This document shows positions 9,303 to 18,692 of a DNA stretch of 64,000 nt, piece by piece. The DNA is taken from NCBI RefSeq assembly GCF_019236475.1, contig NZ_JAFAIX010000002.1:328752-392751 (forward strand), given 5' to 3'. The notes beneath the pieces are model-generated. The model saw only the letters and a program-made list of their open reading frames with translations, was not told the DNA's origin and made no database searches. Within the stretch, counting starts at the first letter, position 1. Each line of letters starts with the position of its first letter. This DNA is from Chitinophaga sp. GTDB lineage: Bacteria; Bacteroidota; Bacteroidia; Chitinophagales; Chitinophagaceae. Both the position numbers and the translations under genes were made by a program.

Positions 9303-11774
9303 ATGACCTTTCAGAAAATAGCACTTTCAATCCTACTACTTGTATCGACACATTTCCTATACGCACAAACGGCGAAGCCCGGATTCAAGGCAGTGGTCAA
9401 AGACGCCACCAGCCAACAACCGCTGGACCGCGCCACTGTGATCCTTACTATGACAGGCGGCAAAACGAACATCCCGCCGGTGTTTACGGATAGTACCGGT
9501 ACCTTTTTGCTCAGCAATTTGGCCGCTGCTACTTATCAGTTGACCGTGGGATATGCAGGCTACGAAACCTATCATGAGCAGTTTACCATCAAAACTACCG
9601 ACAAGGGAACTATTGAAAAGGTAATTCTCATGCGTACCAACACCAAAATGCTGAATGGTATCCAGGTGACGGCCAAGAAACAACTCGTAGAAAATAAAAT
9701 CGATCGACTCGTTTACAATGTAGAAAGTGACGTCACTTCTCAGGGCGCCATGGTAGCGGATGTACTGAGGAAGGTACCACAAGTGACCGTAGATGCTTCC
9801 GGCAACGTAGAATTATTGGGTAATCCTAGCGTACAGTTCCTCATTAACGGTAAGCCCTCCACGATGTTTGGTACCAATGTAGCAGATGTATTGCAGTCTA
9901 TTCCAGCATCGCAGATTCAGAGCGTGGAAGTGATGTCCAGTCCTGGTTCCAAGTACGATGCCAAAGGCACAGGCGGGATTATCAATATCATCCTGAAGAA
10001 GAATAAGTCGCAGGGATTTAGCGGTACCGTGAATGCCACTGCCGGCACCCGCCTGGAGAATGGCGCTATCAATCTCTTCTACAAAGCCAATAATATATCC
10101 GTTACCGGTTACTTTAACGGTAGCGCACAAACGACAGTACGTACAAAAACTTTCGTAGATCGTTACGCCACAGATACGCTCTCCAAGGATAAATATTATC
10201 TGAAACAGAACGGTGGAAATGACTTCAACCGCAGCAGCTATCAGACAGGACTGGGCATTGACTGGGCTGTGAGTAGCAAGGATAATTTAGCGTTCTCACT
10301 TAGCTATAACCATTTCAGCAATCGTAATGAAGGTAGTACGAATCAATACAGCAGCACCAGGGATATAAACGGGATTTTACTGGATGAAAGCTCCAATATC
10401 CGCGATGCAGGCACGAAAGTAAACAATGGTACTTTGGATCTCTCCCTGGATTATCGTCATAAATTCAAGCGCGATAAACAGGAATTATCTATTGTTTTGT
10501 TTAATAGTAACGGTGACAACCATACGTCATATTTTCAGACACAACATGGTATTAATGATCCCAACATTCTTTCTGGCTCACGCAGTTTGAATCCGGGTAC
10601 AGACCATCTATATAGCGTAGCTATTGATTATGCACAGCCTATCACTAATAAATTTTTGTTGGAGGCAGGTGTAAAAACAGAAGCTGAAACCTTGTCTAGC
10701 ACCGCTGGCGTGTATACGTTCAGTCCGAAGGAATCCGGATTTATTTATGATGACAAACAATCCTATAGTTCCGTATTTAAGCGTCAGGTGTATGCTGGTT
10801 ACGTGTCTGGTACGATGAATTTGTTTAATTACTTGAATGTACTGGCGGGTTTCCGTTGGGAATATACCACCAATCATTCTACTTATGATAAAATTGGTCA
10901 GTCGAATGTCCCTGATTACAGCAATGCAGGTCCATCCCTGACTATCGCGCATACCTTCAAAGGGCAGCAGACCTTATCTTTCAGCTATTCCTACAGGTTG
11001 GAGCGTCCGGATTATCGCGATCTGAACCCATTTGTAAATCTGACAGATCCGCATAATATCACCATGGGTAATCCATTGCTGAAACCGGAAATCGGAAATG
11101 ATTTTAAATTGGCATTTAACCAGAATTTCAGCGGTGATAATAACCTGAACATCGTACTCTTGTATACACGAAATAGTCCGGATATCAAGTCATATACCAC
11201 CTTCTACGCAGATTACATGATTGGCGATTCGTTGTATAATAATGTAAATGTGACGAAGAGAGACAACATTGCATCTGAAACCCGTATTGGTACTAATATT
11301 TCAGGTACTATAAGCATTGGTCGCAAGATTACCATCCGTCCTAATGTACAGTTGTACAGGAGAGAAACGAACAATATTTACTCCACGCCTACGCATATCA
11401 GCGGGTTTGAATATAGATTTAACTTGAACAGCAGTTGGCAGATCAACAAAGATTTGGTAGCAGAAGTTTTTGGCAATTATAAATCAGGCATCAGATGGCA
11501 GGGCCGTACAGCGGAATTTTATTCCTATACATTGGCGGTGAAGAAGCAACTGTTCAACAATAAAGGCAGTATTGGCCTGGTAGCAGTGAATCCGTTCGCC
11601 AAATACTTGAAACAAACTACTATACAGGAAACGGATTACTTATACGCTACAAATCAGTTGTATATTCCTTACCGTTCTTTTGGGATTAATTTCATGTATA
11701 AGTTTGGTAAGATCAAGACCTCCAAACCTAAGGATACAGAGAATTTCCTCACGAAGCCACCGGTAGAGAACTAA
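9303..11774 (+). CDS. TonB-dependent-receptor-like outer membrane protein (outer-membrane beta-barrel family)
   Basis: 823 residues. Signal peptide (ending near LYAQ, residue 21), a carboxypeptidase-regulatory-like beta-sandwich (about 28-110, with the DSTGTFLLSNLAAATYQLTV strand pattern), a plug-like segment (VADVLRKVPQVTVDASGNV, VQFLINGKPS and the GTGGIINIILKKN motif) and a long C-terminal beta barrel. This is the architecture of Bacteroidota outer-membrane receptors of the OMP_b-brl_3 type. It follows the two-component pair by 74 bp in the same direction and may be its target. The ligand is unknown. A strong double hairpin follows the stop. Confidence 0.88.
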   Translation: MTFQKIALSILLLVSTHFLYAQTAKPGFKAVVKDATSQQPLDRATVILTMTGGKTNIPPVFTDSTGTFLLSNLAAATYQLTVGYAGYETYHEQFTIKTTDKGTIEKVILMRTNTKMLNGIQVTAKKQLVENKIDRLVYNVESDVTSQGAMVADVLRKVPQVTVDASGNVELLGNPSVQFLINGKPSTMFGTNVADVLQSIPASQIQSVEVMSSPGSKYDAKGTGGIINIILKKNKSQGFSGTVNATAGTRLENGAINLFYKANNISVTGYFNGSAQTTVRTKTFVDRYATDTLSKDKYYLKQNGGNDFNRSSYQTGLGIDWAVSSKDNLAFSLSYNHFSNRNEGSTNQYSSTRDINGILLDESSNIRDAGTKVNNGTLDLSLDYRHKFKRDKQELSIVLFNSNGDNHTSYFQTQHGINDPNILSGSRSLNPGTDHLYSVAIDYAQPITNKFLLEAGVKTEAETLSSTAGVYTFSPKESGFIYDDKQSYSSVFKRQVYAGYVSGTMNLFNYLNVLAGFRWEYTTNHSTYDKIGQSNVPDYSNAGPSLTIAHTFKGQQTLSFSYSYRLERPDYRDLNPFVNLTDPHNITMGNPLLKPEIGNDFKLAFNQNFSGDNNLNIVLLYTRNSPDIKSYTTFYADYMIGDSLYNNVNVTKRDNIASETRIGTNISGTISIGRKITIRPNVQLYRRETNNIYSTPTHISGFEYRFNLNSSWQINKDLVAEVFGNYKSGIRWQGRTAEFYSYTLAVKKQLFNNKGSIGLVAVNPFAKYLKQTTIQETDYLYATNQLYIPYRSFGINFMYKFGKIKTSKPKDTENFLTKPPVEN

Positions 11775-11793
11775 TAATAGCTATTCAGAATCC

Positions 11794-11868
11794 AAAAACC
11801 GCAAAGGACGTCTGCGACGTCCTTTGCGGTTTTTTTTTCGTTGTCCCTGCCCGCTGGGCAGGGACAAC
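11794..11868. repeat. composite double-hairpin element, copy 2 (bidirectional terminator)
   Basis: Hairpin 1 has perfect 19-nt arms (11794-11812 and 11816-11834) with a TGC loop inside a GACGTC-TGC-GACGTC core and an A/T run at each foot, so it can terminate both convergent genes (receptor ending 11774, phosphatase ending 11883). Hairpin 2 has 13-nt arms (11840-11852 and 11856-11868), loop GCT. Relative to copy 1 it reads GTTGTCCC...GGGACAAC instead of GTCGTCCC...GGGACGAC: a compensatory change that keeps the base pair. Confidence 0.85.
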
Positions 11869-11882
11869 AAGCATAAGCGTTT

Positions 11883-13328
11883 TTATTTCGTAATACTGAA
11901 AGTATCCAGCTCCTTACCATCTTCTGCCACCTGACGGAAAGTAATTTTATTACCGTCTACATCCGCCACTGTAAAGGAATGTGTATGTGCGATATATTTG
12001 AAGGTAAACTTCTGCCAGGAATCAGTATCATGTTCCTGTTCTTCATTATATAGTTCCTGTCCGCCGGCGCCTGTTACCAGGTAGATGATGCCGTTCGGTT
12101 TTGTTTGTGTATGTCCATCGAATGCTTTGTCCAACGTCCATTTTCCAGGAACTACCCTACCACGGATGGTTTTATTGTCTTTTCCACCTACCAACAGGGT
12201 GCCTTTTTTCTCCGGTTGGAAAGTGAGTGGGAAGCTACGTTGATAGTTATGTACGTGACCGTTGAGCACCACATCTACCTTGCCCGCCTCCATTAATGGC
12301 GACAGCAGTCGCATTTGTTGTTGTTCAAAATGATCGATGGAAGAGCTGAAGCCCGGATGGTGGAATACAACGATTCTCCAGGCTGCATCTTTGGCTGCCA
12401 ATAAATCATCGGTTAGCCATTTGCGTAAGGAATTATCTGTCCAGTCTACATAAGTATCTGAGTCGATGAAAGTCCAGTGCACATTACCATAATCGAAAGA
12501 GAAATTGCCCATTACCGGATAAGCTTTACCAGCCGCCGTTTCGAAGGCTTTTCTATTTTCAGGAGTAGCTTTAATTGCTGGTACGATAGGGCCGCCTTCC
12601 ACCGCAGGAAGACCATTCAGCGGTTGATCCCAGAAAGAGTAGTATGCCAGGGCATCCGGGAAACTGTTAAGGTCTCTGGTATCGCCATCATGGTTGCCCA
12701 GGGCCGCCACAAAAGGAACAGTGCGCATCAGTGGGGCGCCTTCATTGCTCACAGTATCCGCATTATATACTGGCCAGAAGTTAGTGCGGTATTCGGATAT
12801 GAGTCCGCGTTCATATACAATATCCCCTGGCACCACCACCAGGTCAGGATTTGCTATATGGGCTTGTTTTGCCAGCAATTTAGCGCTGGGAGTACCAGCG
12901 CCGATATCGCCAAAAGCCAAAAATCGGAAAGCCTGATCTTTTCTTTTAGGCGCTTTACCTTGGGCAGTGAATACTTGTTTCTTGTTTTTCAGTACTCGAT
13001 AGCTGAAACTGTTACCAGTAGGGAGGTTCGTCAGCAAGGTTCTGTACACGAAGTGGGTATTTACATTCGCTACCGCCACACGGGTTAGTTCCGGCTTACC
13101 GGCTTTGCTCCAATTAGCAGCCCCGACAGCTTTCACTTCCACGTCCCAATTGGTACTGCTATCGGCGCTATGCCACATCAGCTCCATCGTACCAGGAGCA
13201 GGCTGATAGCCGATTTGCAGGTAAGGTGCTGCAATAAAATTAGTGTTCGTCTGTCCAATCGATCCTTTTGAAAAAAGGAGTAAACCAAAAAATAAATAAT
13301 AAGCCTTATTCATCATATCAAACTTCAT
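11883..13328 (-). CDS. purple acid phosphatase-like metallophosphoesterase, secreted
   Basis: 481 residues; hydrolyses phosphomonoesters with a dinuclear metal centre. After the signal peptide (cleavage near IGQ, residue 26) is a fibronectin-III-like domain (about 30-125), then the calcineurin-like catalytic domain with the metal-ligand blocks FGDIGAG, VVPGDIVYE, LGNHDGD, VVFHHPGF and NGHVHNYQRS in the correct order. A C-terminal beta segment completes it. It is the last gene of a minus-strand operon with the beta-helix lipoprotein (6 bp upstream) and a TonB-dependent receptor, which suggests uptake of phosphate or a phosphorylated ligand. The first ATG was used; an ATG four codons later is equally possible. 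Confidence 0.9.
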   Translation of the reverse strand: MKFDMMNKAYYLFFGLLLFSKGSIGQTNTNFIAAPYLQIGYQPAPGTMELMWHSADSSTNWDVEVKAVGAANWSKAGKPELTRVAVANVNTHFVYRTLLTNLPTGNSFSYRVLKNKKQVFTAQGKAPKRKDQAFRFLAFGDIGAGTPSAKLLAKQAHIANPDLVVVPGDIVYERGLISEYRTNFWPVYNADTVSNEGAPLMRTVPFVAALGNHDGDTRDLNSFPDALAYYSFWDQPLNGLPAVEGGPIVPAIKATPENRKAFETAAGKAYPVMGNFSFDYGNVHWTFIDSDTYVDWTDNSLRKWLTDDLLAAKDAAWRIVVFHHPGFSSSIDHFEQQQMRLLSPLMEAGKVDVVLNGHVHNYQRSFPLTFQPEKKGTLLVGGKDNKTIRGRVVPGKWTLDKAFDGHTQTKPNGIIYLVTGAGGQELYNEEQEHDTDSWQKFTFKYIAHTHSFTVADVDGNKITFRQVAEDGKELDTFSITK

Positions 13329-13334
13329 TACATT

Positions 13335-14747
13335 TTAGTGTTGATTGCCGTAGCCATTGAACTGATAGCAACCGATATCTTTTCCTGGAGGCGTGATTTC
13401 CGTAGCGCCGTAAATAGGATGTACTGGCACTTCCGCGCGTGGCGTGAAAGTCGTATAGCCTTTACCGATACAAGGGGAAGTGGCCTTCAGGCGGAAATTA
13501 TATTTACCGACCGTAGAGATATCCCTCAAATTGAGGCCAGCCGGTAAAGGGCAAGGGCCATCCACAAACTGAGGGTTATTAGCACCGATGATAACAGGAT
13601 TGGCGCTGTATGTAGCACCAGGCGTCCAGTTAGCAGGCAGGAAGGAAGAAGGTGTAGGAATATCTGTGGCAGGTGCTTTGCTGATACACACGCTGATAGC
13701 AGTGGTAGGATAAATATTATTAGCCACCGACATTGAATCGCAATACGTATAGTTGTAACCGTAAGTAAGGTTAGCCGTATCGGCAATAGGATTCTGCACT
13801 ACTCGCAAACCGAATTTACAGTTAATAATCAGGTTATTAAATGCCATACCACCAGCGCCCTCTTCGAAGTTGATGGAGCCACCACGGCCGGCAGAAGATC
13901 TTCTGTAACCACAGTTCACGATGGTATTGTTGTATATACGGAGATTACTGTTTGGCACACCCGCAATCGCCCCTGCATTCGACAATTTAGGACCATTTGT
14001 AGCCATACCGATACACAGGTTATAAGCAAAATCACCGATCAGACCAGCTTTCCCATTTAGGGCCTCTCCTCCTGTATAACCGCATTTCTCGAAAGTATTC
14101 CGCATGATAGACACTTTCCCGCCCAGTATACGCAAAGGATCATCCACGCTGCCATATATCCAGGAGTCCTCCATCACAAATACCCCATGTGGGTTTTGGA
14201 AGAAAAGCGGATAAGGGCTGGTGTAGATTTGACGGATACCGCTGGCAGCAGGAATAGCTGCGCCACCGAATTCAATACGTGTCCATTTCATCACCATCAG
14301 CGGACAAGTAGGACCACCGATAATACCTACCCATTTACCACGGAGAGCCGGATCAGTATTAGGATCCGCGCCATAGGTATCTGTTTTGGTGATACCTGGA
14401 TAGGTAAACAGATTAGGTTTCTGCTTCGTACCAAGGGAAATCAAAGTACCACGTACACCCAGGCCATAGTTGCCCGTAAAGTTGATAGTTACCCCCTCTT
14501 GGATAATCAGCGTATCATGTTCATTGACAAAAATATCGCCGCAAACGGTGTAGGTTTTACCGGCCAGCATGGTCCCTTTGATCGCATTGTTGAGGGGATC
14601 GGAGCCGAGACAGCCCGTATCGCTTACTGGAGAGGCCACTGCCTTCGGCGCCAGGTAGAGTTCTTTTTTATCGGCAGTCTTGTTGCATGCTGCTGCACCT
14701 AACAGCAATAGTAGACCAAAAAAGTTATTGAATATATTGTACTTCAT
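13335..14747 (-). CDS. beta-helix lipoprotein in the receptor/phosphatase operon
   Basis: 470 residues from the ATG at 14747. MKYNIFNNFFGLLLLLGAAAC is a lipoprotein signal with Cys21 as the acylated residue. The body shows irregular repeats of short beta strands and Asn-rich turns (IYNNTIVNCGY, MAFNNLIINCKFGLRVVQ, MRNTFEKCGY), the hallmark of a right-handed parallel beta-helix. It ends with a segment DIGCYQFNGYG. Catalytic residues cannot be assigned; carbohydrate- or phospho-ligand binding at the cell surface is possible. It is 10 bp downstream of the receptor gene and 6 bp upstream of the phosphatase, so all three are almost certainly one transcript. Confidence 0.8.
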   Translation of the reverse strand: MKYNIFNNFFGLLLLLGAAACNKTADKKELYLAPKAVASPVSDTGCLGSDPLNNAIKGTMLAGKTYTVCGDIFVNEHDTLIIQEGVTINFTGNYGLGVRGTLISLGTKQKPNLFTYPGITKTDTYGADPNTDPALRGKWVGIIGGPTCPLMVMKWTRIEFGGAAIPAASGIRQIYTSPYPLFFQNPHGVFVMEDSWIYGSVDDPLRILGGKVSIMRNTFEKCGYTGGEALNGKAGLIGDFAYNLCIGMATNGPKLSNAGAIAGVPNSNLRIYNNTIVNCGYRRSSAGRGGSINFEEGAGGMAFNNLIINCKFGLRVVQNPIADTANLTYGYNYTYCDSMSVANNIYPTTAISVCISKAPATDIPTPSSFLPANWTPGATYSANPVIIGANNPQFVDGPCPLPAGLNLRDISTVGKYNFRLKATSPCIGKGYTTFTPRAEVPVHPIYGATEITPPGKDIGCYQFNGYGNQH

Positions 14748-14757
14748 GCGATAAGTT

Positions 14758-17556
14758 TTAAAGTTTGTATCTGAAACCAAACAGGAAAGATGTTTTGTAA
14801 TAATCTTTCTGCACAATGATCCTGTTGTCGGCATCTGACTGCTGACTCAGCGGCACATTGGTTTTCTGGAGATAGTTATTGTACGACATATGCATACTGG
14901 TGATCGTTGGCGCATTCGTCAGGTTGACGATTTTTCCATAGCAAGTCAGTTTATCGAATAAACGCTGTTCAAAGGAAAGATCCAGTTGCGTAGTAGGTTG
15001 CAGCCAGTAGTGAAGACCAGCATAAGTATTCAGGATTGCCAATCGCTCCCCAGTATAGACAAATGCTACCTGAATATCAGTACCTGATTTCGGGCTTTTG
15101 TACAGTAATGACAAGTTACCGATATGATTGGCCTGTCCTTGCATAGGGCGGGTTTCAGAGACGTATTTGTCCGTAATACCTAACTGTGGATCGCGGTATT
15201 TATACAGCATGCTATCATTTGTAATACGGGAATGGGTATACGTATAGTTAGCAGAGATACCGAAAGAGCCAATATACTTGATAAATACAGCTTCAAAACC
15301 ATAGTTCGTGGCCGCAGTACCGATATTTACGGGTTGGAATACCTGGGTATTGTAACCAAATCTTCTTACAGACAGCTCAATAGGATCATCGATTTTCTTA
15401 TAGAATACGCCCAGCAACAGTTGGTCTGCCTTACCTGGGAAGAATTCATAACGGAGATCGAAGTTATTGGCAGTAGAGTGCTGCAGTCCTTCGGGGTTAC
15501 CTCTTTCCTTAAAGAGCTCGTAGTTGTCTGGGCCATCTGGAATCAGTTCGGAGAACTGAGGGCGGGCCACCGCTTTATAATAAGCGAAGCGGAATGCTTG
15601 ATTATAACGCAGTTGATATTTCAATTGCAGACTTGGGAGGTAGTCGGTATAAGTGATAGTACCTTCCTTATAATCCGCTGTAGCCGGCAATTGTGTGTTG
15701 TAATGCTGATAAGTATGTTCTACTCTCAGACCGCCGAGGGCTTCTAGTTGTTTTGTCAACTGCCATTTACCTTGCAGATAACCAGCAGTAATGATTTCTC
15801 TGAACGTATAGTTGTTACCGTTCAATTGGGCCGTAGCATCAGAACCGATGAAAGTAAACTTCGCATTATCAACGGTGGTAAACAGTTGGTTAGAACCTCC
15901 TGTACGCAGTGGGTTCAGGTTATAATAGTTATAGAAGTTATCGCGATTTTTATTCCTGTACAGCGCGCCTCCTTTCCATTCAAAAGCCCTGTTGAGCAGT
16001 TTCGTATCATTGGTATAGTTGGCATAGAAGGACACATCTTTATCGCTGTTTTGCATCCAACTGCGGGTCATAGCGTTAAGGATATCATCGCCCACCAGTT
16101 TCACTTTAGGACCGGTTCTATCTACGCTAAGGCCGCCATGGGAGAAAGCAGTTTGATCAGGGATCGTATTTTTCGCAATAGAATAGGCAGCGGACCAATC
16201 CACTTTGCTGTTATTGGTTACCTGGTGTTCGCCTTGGAGGGTCGCGTTGTAGATAGACTGATACTGCCAGGTAGTTCTGTACGAATAGGATAAAGTCTGG
16301 TTGATCGCATTCGTCGTATCAATAGATTCTCTCACCTGTTTATCATCCAGGTGAACATAGGTAGAGAATAAGGAAATTTTATTTCTTTCGTTGAAGCGGT
16401 AATCCACCTTACCGGTAGCGCCTATACGTTGCGTATGGGTAGAATACCTTCTTTCTCTTAAATATTCAAAAGACGGGATATCATCCACGTTGGGAGTAGT
16501 AGCAGTAGTGAATACAGAAGTAGCTGTACCGCGGTATTGGTCTTGGTAGCTACCGGAGAGAATCACACCCAGGTTTTTATTCTTACCAAATCGGTTACCG
16601 ATGCTGATGCCCGCATTAGTATTGATAGGTGTGGATTTAGGTTGATAATTCAAGTGTCCCAGTGAAAATTCAGATTCATTAGCAGCATAGGTAGCGCCAT
16701 GGATCTGGTTGGGCGACCTTTTATTCATAGAGCTGCTGGAAAAAGATTGGAACGGTTGGTCATTGAAGATATTGTTATATCCGCCACCAACGTTTACCTG
16801 CAGCAATTTAGTGGAGGGAGCGTCTTTCATGACCAGGTTAATGGTACCGCCGATAGCATCGCCTTCCATGGAGGGAGTCAGGCTTTTGCTGACTTCCAGT
16901 CTTTCCAGCAGTTCAGATGGAAAGAGGTCCAGGGGAATGAATCTGCTTTTATTATCTGGGCTAGGGATTTTGATATTATTAACGAGGGTATTGATATATC
17001 TTTTATCCATACCGCGGATGATAGGGTAACGTCCTTCGCCGGAGCTACTTTTCTCCACGGTAACGCCGCTGACGCGTTGTAGGGCGTTGGCAACAGTGAT
17101 ATCTGGTAGTAATTGTAAAGTCTTGGAAGAGAGGATGTTTACTAGTTGATAGGATTTTTGTTCCAGTCTTCTAGCGCCTGCATCTTCATTTTTGCCGCTT
17201 CCCACAACGGTTACCCCGGATAGGTCGCTGGAAACCGGTTTAGCGGGGATGTCCACTTCCACGATATCGGAGGGGGCTTTCAGGTGAAAGGGGCCAGCTT
17301 TGGCGGTAGAGTATCCGGTATAGGTAGCCACGAGTTCATAATCGCCGGGGTGGAGGTTTTTGAAGTGGAAAGTTCCATCCAGTTTAACGATTGCTTTACC
17401 GGAGGAGCCTTTCAGTACCACCGTAGCGCCGACGAGTGGTTCGCCGGTAGCCGCATCGGTTACTCGTCCTTTAATGGATTGGGAGTAGCTGTGAAAAGAT
17501 AGGCATACGAGGGTAGCTGAAAAAATTAGTTGTGTGAATTTTTTTGCAGTGGCCAT
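14758..17556 (-). CDS. TonB-dependent receptor with carboxypeptidase-regulatory-like domain
   Basis: 932 residues. Signal peptide (about 1-25, ending SYSQ), regulatory-like beta-sandwich (about 27-110: IKGRVTDAATGEPLVGATV), plug domain (about 130-250: NALQRVSGVTVEKSS, YPIIRGMDKRYINT, GDAIGGTINLVMKD) and a 22-strand-type barrel ending FLFGFRYKL, a normal outer-membrane C-terminus. TonB-dependent uptake across the outer membrane. It heads an operon with a beta-helix lipoprotein and a secreted phosphatase, so the cargo may be phosphate or an organophosphate. This is inferred from neighbours only. Confidence 0.9.
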   Translation of the reverse strand: MATAKKFTQLIFSATLVCLSFHSYSQSIKGRVTDAATGEPLVGATVVLKGSSGKAIVKLDGTFHFKNLHPGDYELVATYTGYSTAKAGPFHLKAPSDIVEVDIPAKPVSSDLSGVTVVGSGKNEDAGARRLEQKSYQLVNILSSKTLQLLPDITVANALQRVSGVTVEKSSSGEGRYPIIRGMDKRYINTLVNNIKIPSPDNKSRFIPLDLFPSELLERLEVSKSLTPSMEGDAIGGTINLVMKDAPSTKLLQVNVGGGYNNIFNDQPFQSFSSSSMNKRSPNQIHGATYAANESEFSLGHLNYQPKSTPINTNAGISIGNRFGKNKNLGVILSGSYQDQYRGTATSVFTTATTPNVDDIPSFEYLRERRYSTHTQRIGATGKVDYRFNERNKISLFSTYVHLDDKQVRESIDTTNAINQTLSYSYRTTWQYQSIYNATLQGEHQVTNNSKVDWSAAYSIAKNTIPDQTAFSHGGLSVDRTGPKVKLVGDDILNAMTRSWMQNSDKDVSFYANYTNDTKLLNRAFEWKGGALYRNKNRDNFYNYYNLNPLRTGGSNQLFTTVDNAKFTFIGSDATAQLNGNNYTFREIITAGYLQGKWQLTKQLEALGGLRVEHTYQHYNTQLPATADYKEGTITYTDYLPSLQLKYQLRYNQAFRFAYYKAVARPQFSELIPDGPDNYELFKERGNPEGLQHSTANNFDLRYEFFPGKADQLLLGVFYKKIDDPIELSVRRFGYNTQVFQPVNIGTAATNYGFEAVFIKYIGSFGISANYTYTHSRITNDSMLYKYRDPQLGITDKYVSETRPMQGQANHIGNLSLLYKSPKSGTDIQVAFVYTGERLAILNTYAGLHYWLQPTTQLDLSFEQRLFDKLTCYGKIVNLTNAPTITSMHMSYNNYLQKTNVPLSQQSDADNRIIVQKDYYKTSFLFGFRYKL

Positions 17557-17899
17557 AAATAAATTTTAGCGCTACAAAAGTGAATAGGAAAAGTGGCATC
17601 CACTAGGGGTTTGGTGTGATTTCACTTAAACATAATTTTTTCATCATATTACCTTAACAATATCTACAGAAAGTAACCAGAATGTGGTGGTTTAAGGAGA
17701 CACGAACTAATCGGGCAGCGGATGTTTCTCTCAGGATTATTCTAAGAACTTATTGCATATCAGCGTACAACGTATACCCCTTACCGATATAGTAGTTTAT
17801 TTCCCATGTTATTGAAAAATTTTGGGTGGATGATGTGATTTTTTGGGATGGTTTGCGAATAATGAATAAACGGTTTGTTAACCATAAGCTATTTCATCC
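17557..17899. other. intergenic region between receptor operon and toxin-antitoxin locus
   Basis: 343 bp between divergent genes. It must contain the promoters of the receptor operon (minus) and the PIN toxin gene (plus). The segment 17696-17721 begins GGAGACACGAA and has CGGGCAGC further on; a similar pairing of blocks occurs at 49882-49920. No convincing ORF, hairpin terminator or RNA gene is visible. Confidence 0.5.
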
Positions 17900-18379
17900 A
17901 TGATAAAAGTGTACGCAGATACCTCTGTGATTGGAGGGTGCTTTGACAAAGAGTTTAAGGAGTATAGTTTGAGGCTGATGGAGGAGTTTAGATTGGGGAG
18001 TAAGCGGTTGGTGGTATCGGATTTGGTGATGTTGGAATTGGAGCCGGCTAGAGAAGAAATTAAATTGAAGATCGAAGAAATACCAGATGATTATAAAATT
18101 CAAATTGATGAGAATACCAAGGCCAGCGAACTTGCAGAAACTTATATCAGCGAAGGAGCGATTAATAGTAAAGATCATAATGATGCTTTGCATATTGCAC
18201 TTGCAACTGTTAATAATATTGATATACTCGCAAGTTGGAATTTTAAGCACATTGTAAATCAAGACCGTATCCTACAGTATAATGCTATAAATTTACGATT
18301 TGGCTACAACGTTCTAAAAATCCAAACCCCACTTGAAATTTTAAATCCAGACAATCATGAACAAACAAAAACCTTATGA
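17900..18379 (+). CDS. PIN-domain protein, VapC-like toxin
   Basis: 159 residues. PIN nucleases cleave RNA with an acidic metal site. The expected acidic positions are present: Asp7 in VYADTSV, Glu46/Glu48 in MLELEPA, Asp92/Asp95 in KDHNDALHIA, plus Asn114 in ASWNFKHI. The C-terminal ~25 residues extend past the fold and overlap the next gene: its start codon at 18357 lies 23 bp before this stop, in another frame. The toxin-first order with an overlapping small partner fits a Bacteroidota and cyanobacterial PIN subgroup. It is the only toxin for three antitoxin-like genes. Confidence 0.85.
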   Translation: MIKVYADTSVIGGCFDKEFKEYSLRLMEEFRLGSKRLVVSDLVMLELEPAREEIKLKIEEIPDDYKIQIDENTKASELAETYISEGAINSKDHNDALHIALATVNNIDILASWNFKHIVNQDRILQYNAINLRFGYNVLKIQTPLEILNPDNHEQTKTL

Positions 18380-18575
18380 CTGCGTAGCAGAAGTACGCAA
18401 GATCAGAGAAGCCATGTCTCTCAAATATTACGGTAATACTGAATTATTACTTAAGGATTTGAAGGCTGCCAGGGAGCGATTTAATGCAGAACAAAAACTC
18501 CTCCGTGAAAAAAGGCTAAAAAGAGAGCAAGAAAAAATCAATTCTGAGAATAAGGATGTTCAATTAGGGTTATAG
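18357..18575 (+). CDS. putative antitoxin, tandem copy 1
   Basis: 72 residues. The N-terminal block YDCVAEVRKIREAMSLKY is followed by an amphipathic Lys/Glu/Arg-rich helix (LLREKRLKREQEKI). Start overlaps the end of the PIN gene, which is the strongest evidence that it is the cognate antitoxin. The protein has no obvious DNA-binding fold but is short, charged and helical like many toxin-wrapping antitoxins. Two further homologues follow in tandem. Its start is MNKQKPYDC where the other two begin MKHKKTYDC. Confidence 0.8.
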   Translation: MNKQKPYDCVAEVRKIREAMSLKYYGNTELLLKDLKAARERFNAEQKLLREKRLKREQEKINSENKDVQLGL

Positions 18576-18596
18576 TGATTATAATATGTTAATCGC

Positions 18597-18612
18597 GATC
18601 ATTTTGATGATC
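18597..18612. promoter_or_regulatory. conserved imperfect palindrome after antitoxin copy 1
   Basis: GATCATTTTGATGATC, preceded by GC. The identical 18-nt string GCGATCATTTTGATGATC recurs at 18937-18954 after antitoxin copy 2. Arms GATCAT and GATGATC pair imperfectly. Position between tandem genes suggests either an operator for copies 2 and 3 or a weak terminator duplicated with the gene. Confidence 0.45.
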
Positions 18613-18692
18613 TGTTACACATAAATTAATTAAAAATAGAATTTTCAGAATTAGGAAATCCTTTCTATTAACCATTCTAATTGCAAGTAATT

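Noticed and set aside
12477..13088. 203-codon plus-strand frame inside the phosphatase gene
   Set aside because: Antisense to a gene whose metal-binding motifs are intact; the translation is Arg/His-rich and has no family pattern.
15232..16293. Two plus-strand frames of 171 and 181 codons within the receptor gene
   Set aside because: Shadows of the minus-strand TonB-dependent receptor; no start context or recognisable domains.
17557..17899. tRNA or small RNA gene in the spacer
   Set aside because: No cloverleaf-like arrangement or strong terminator was found by eye.
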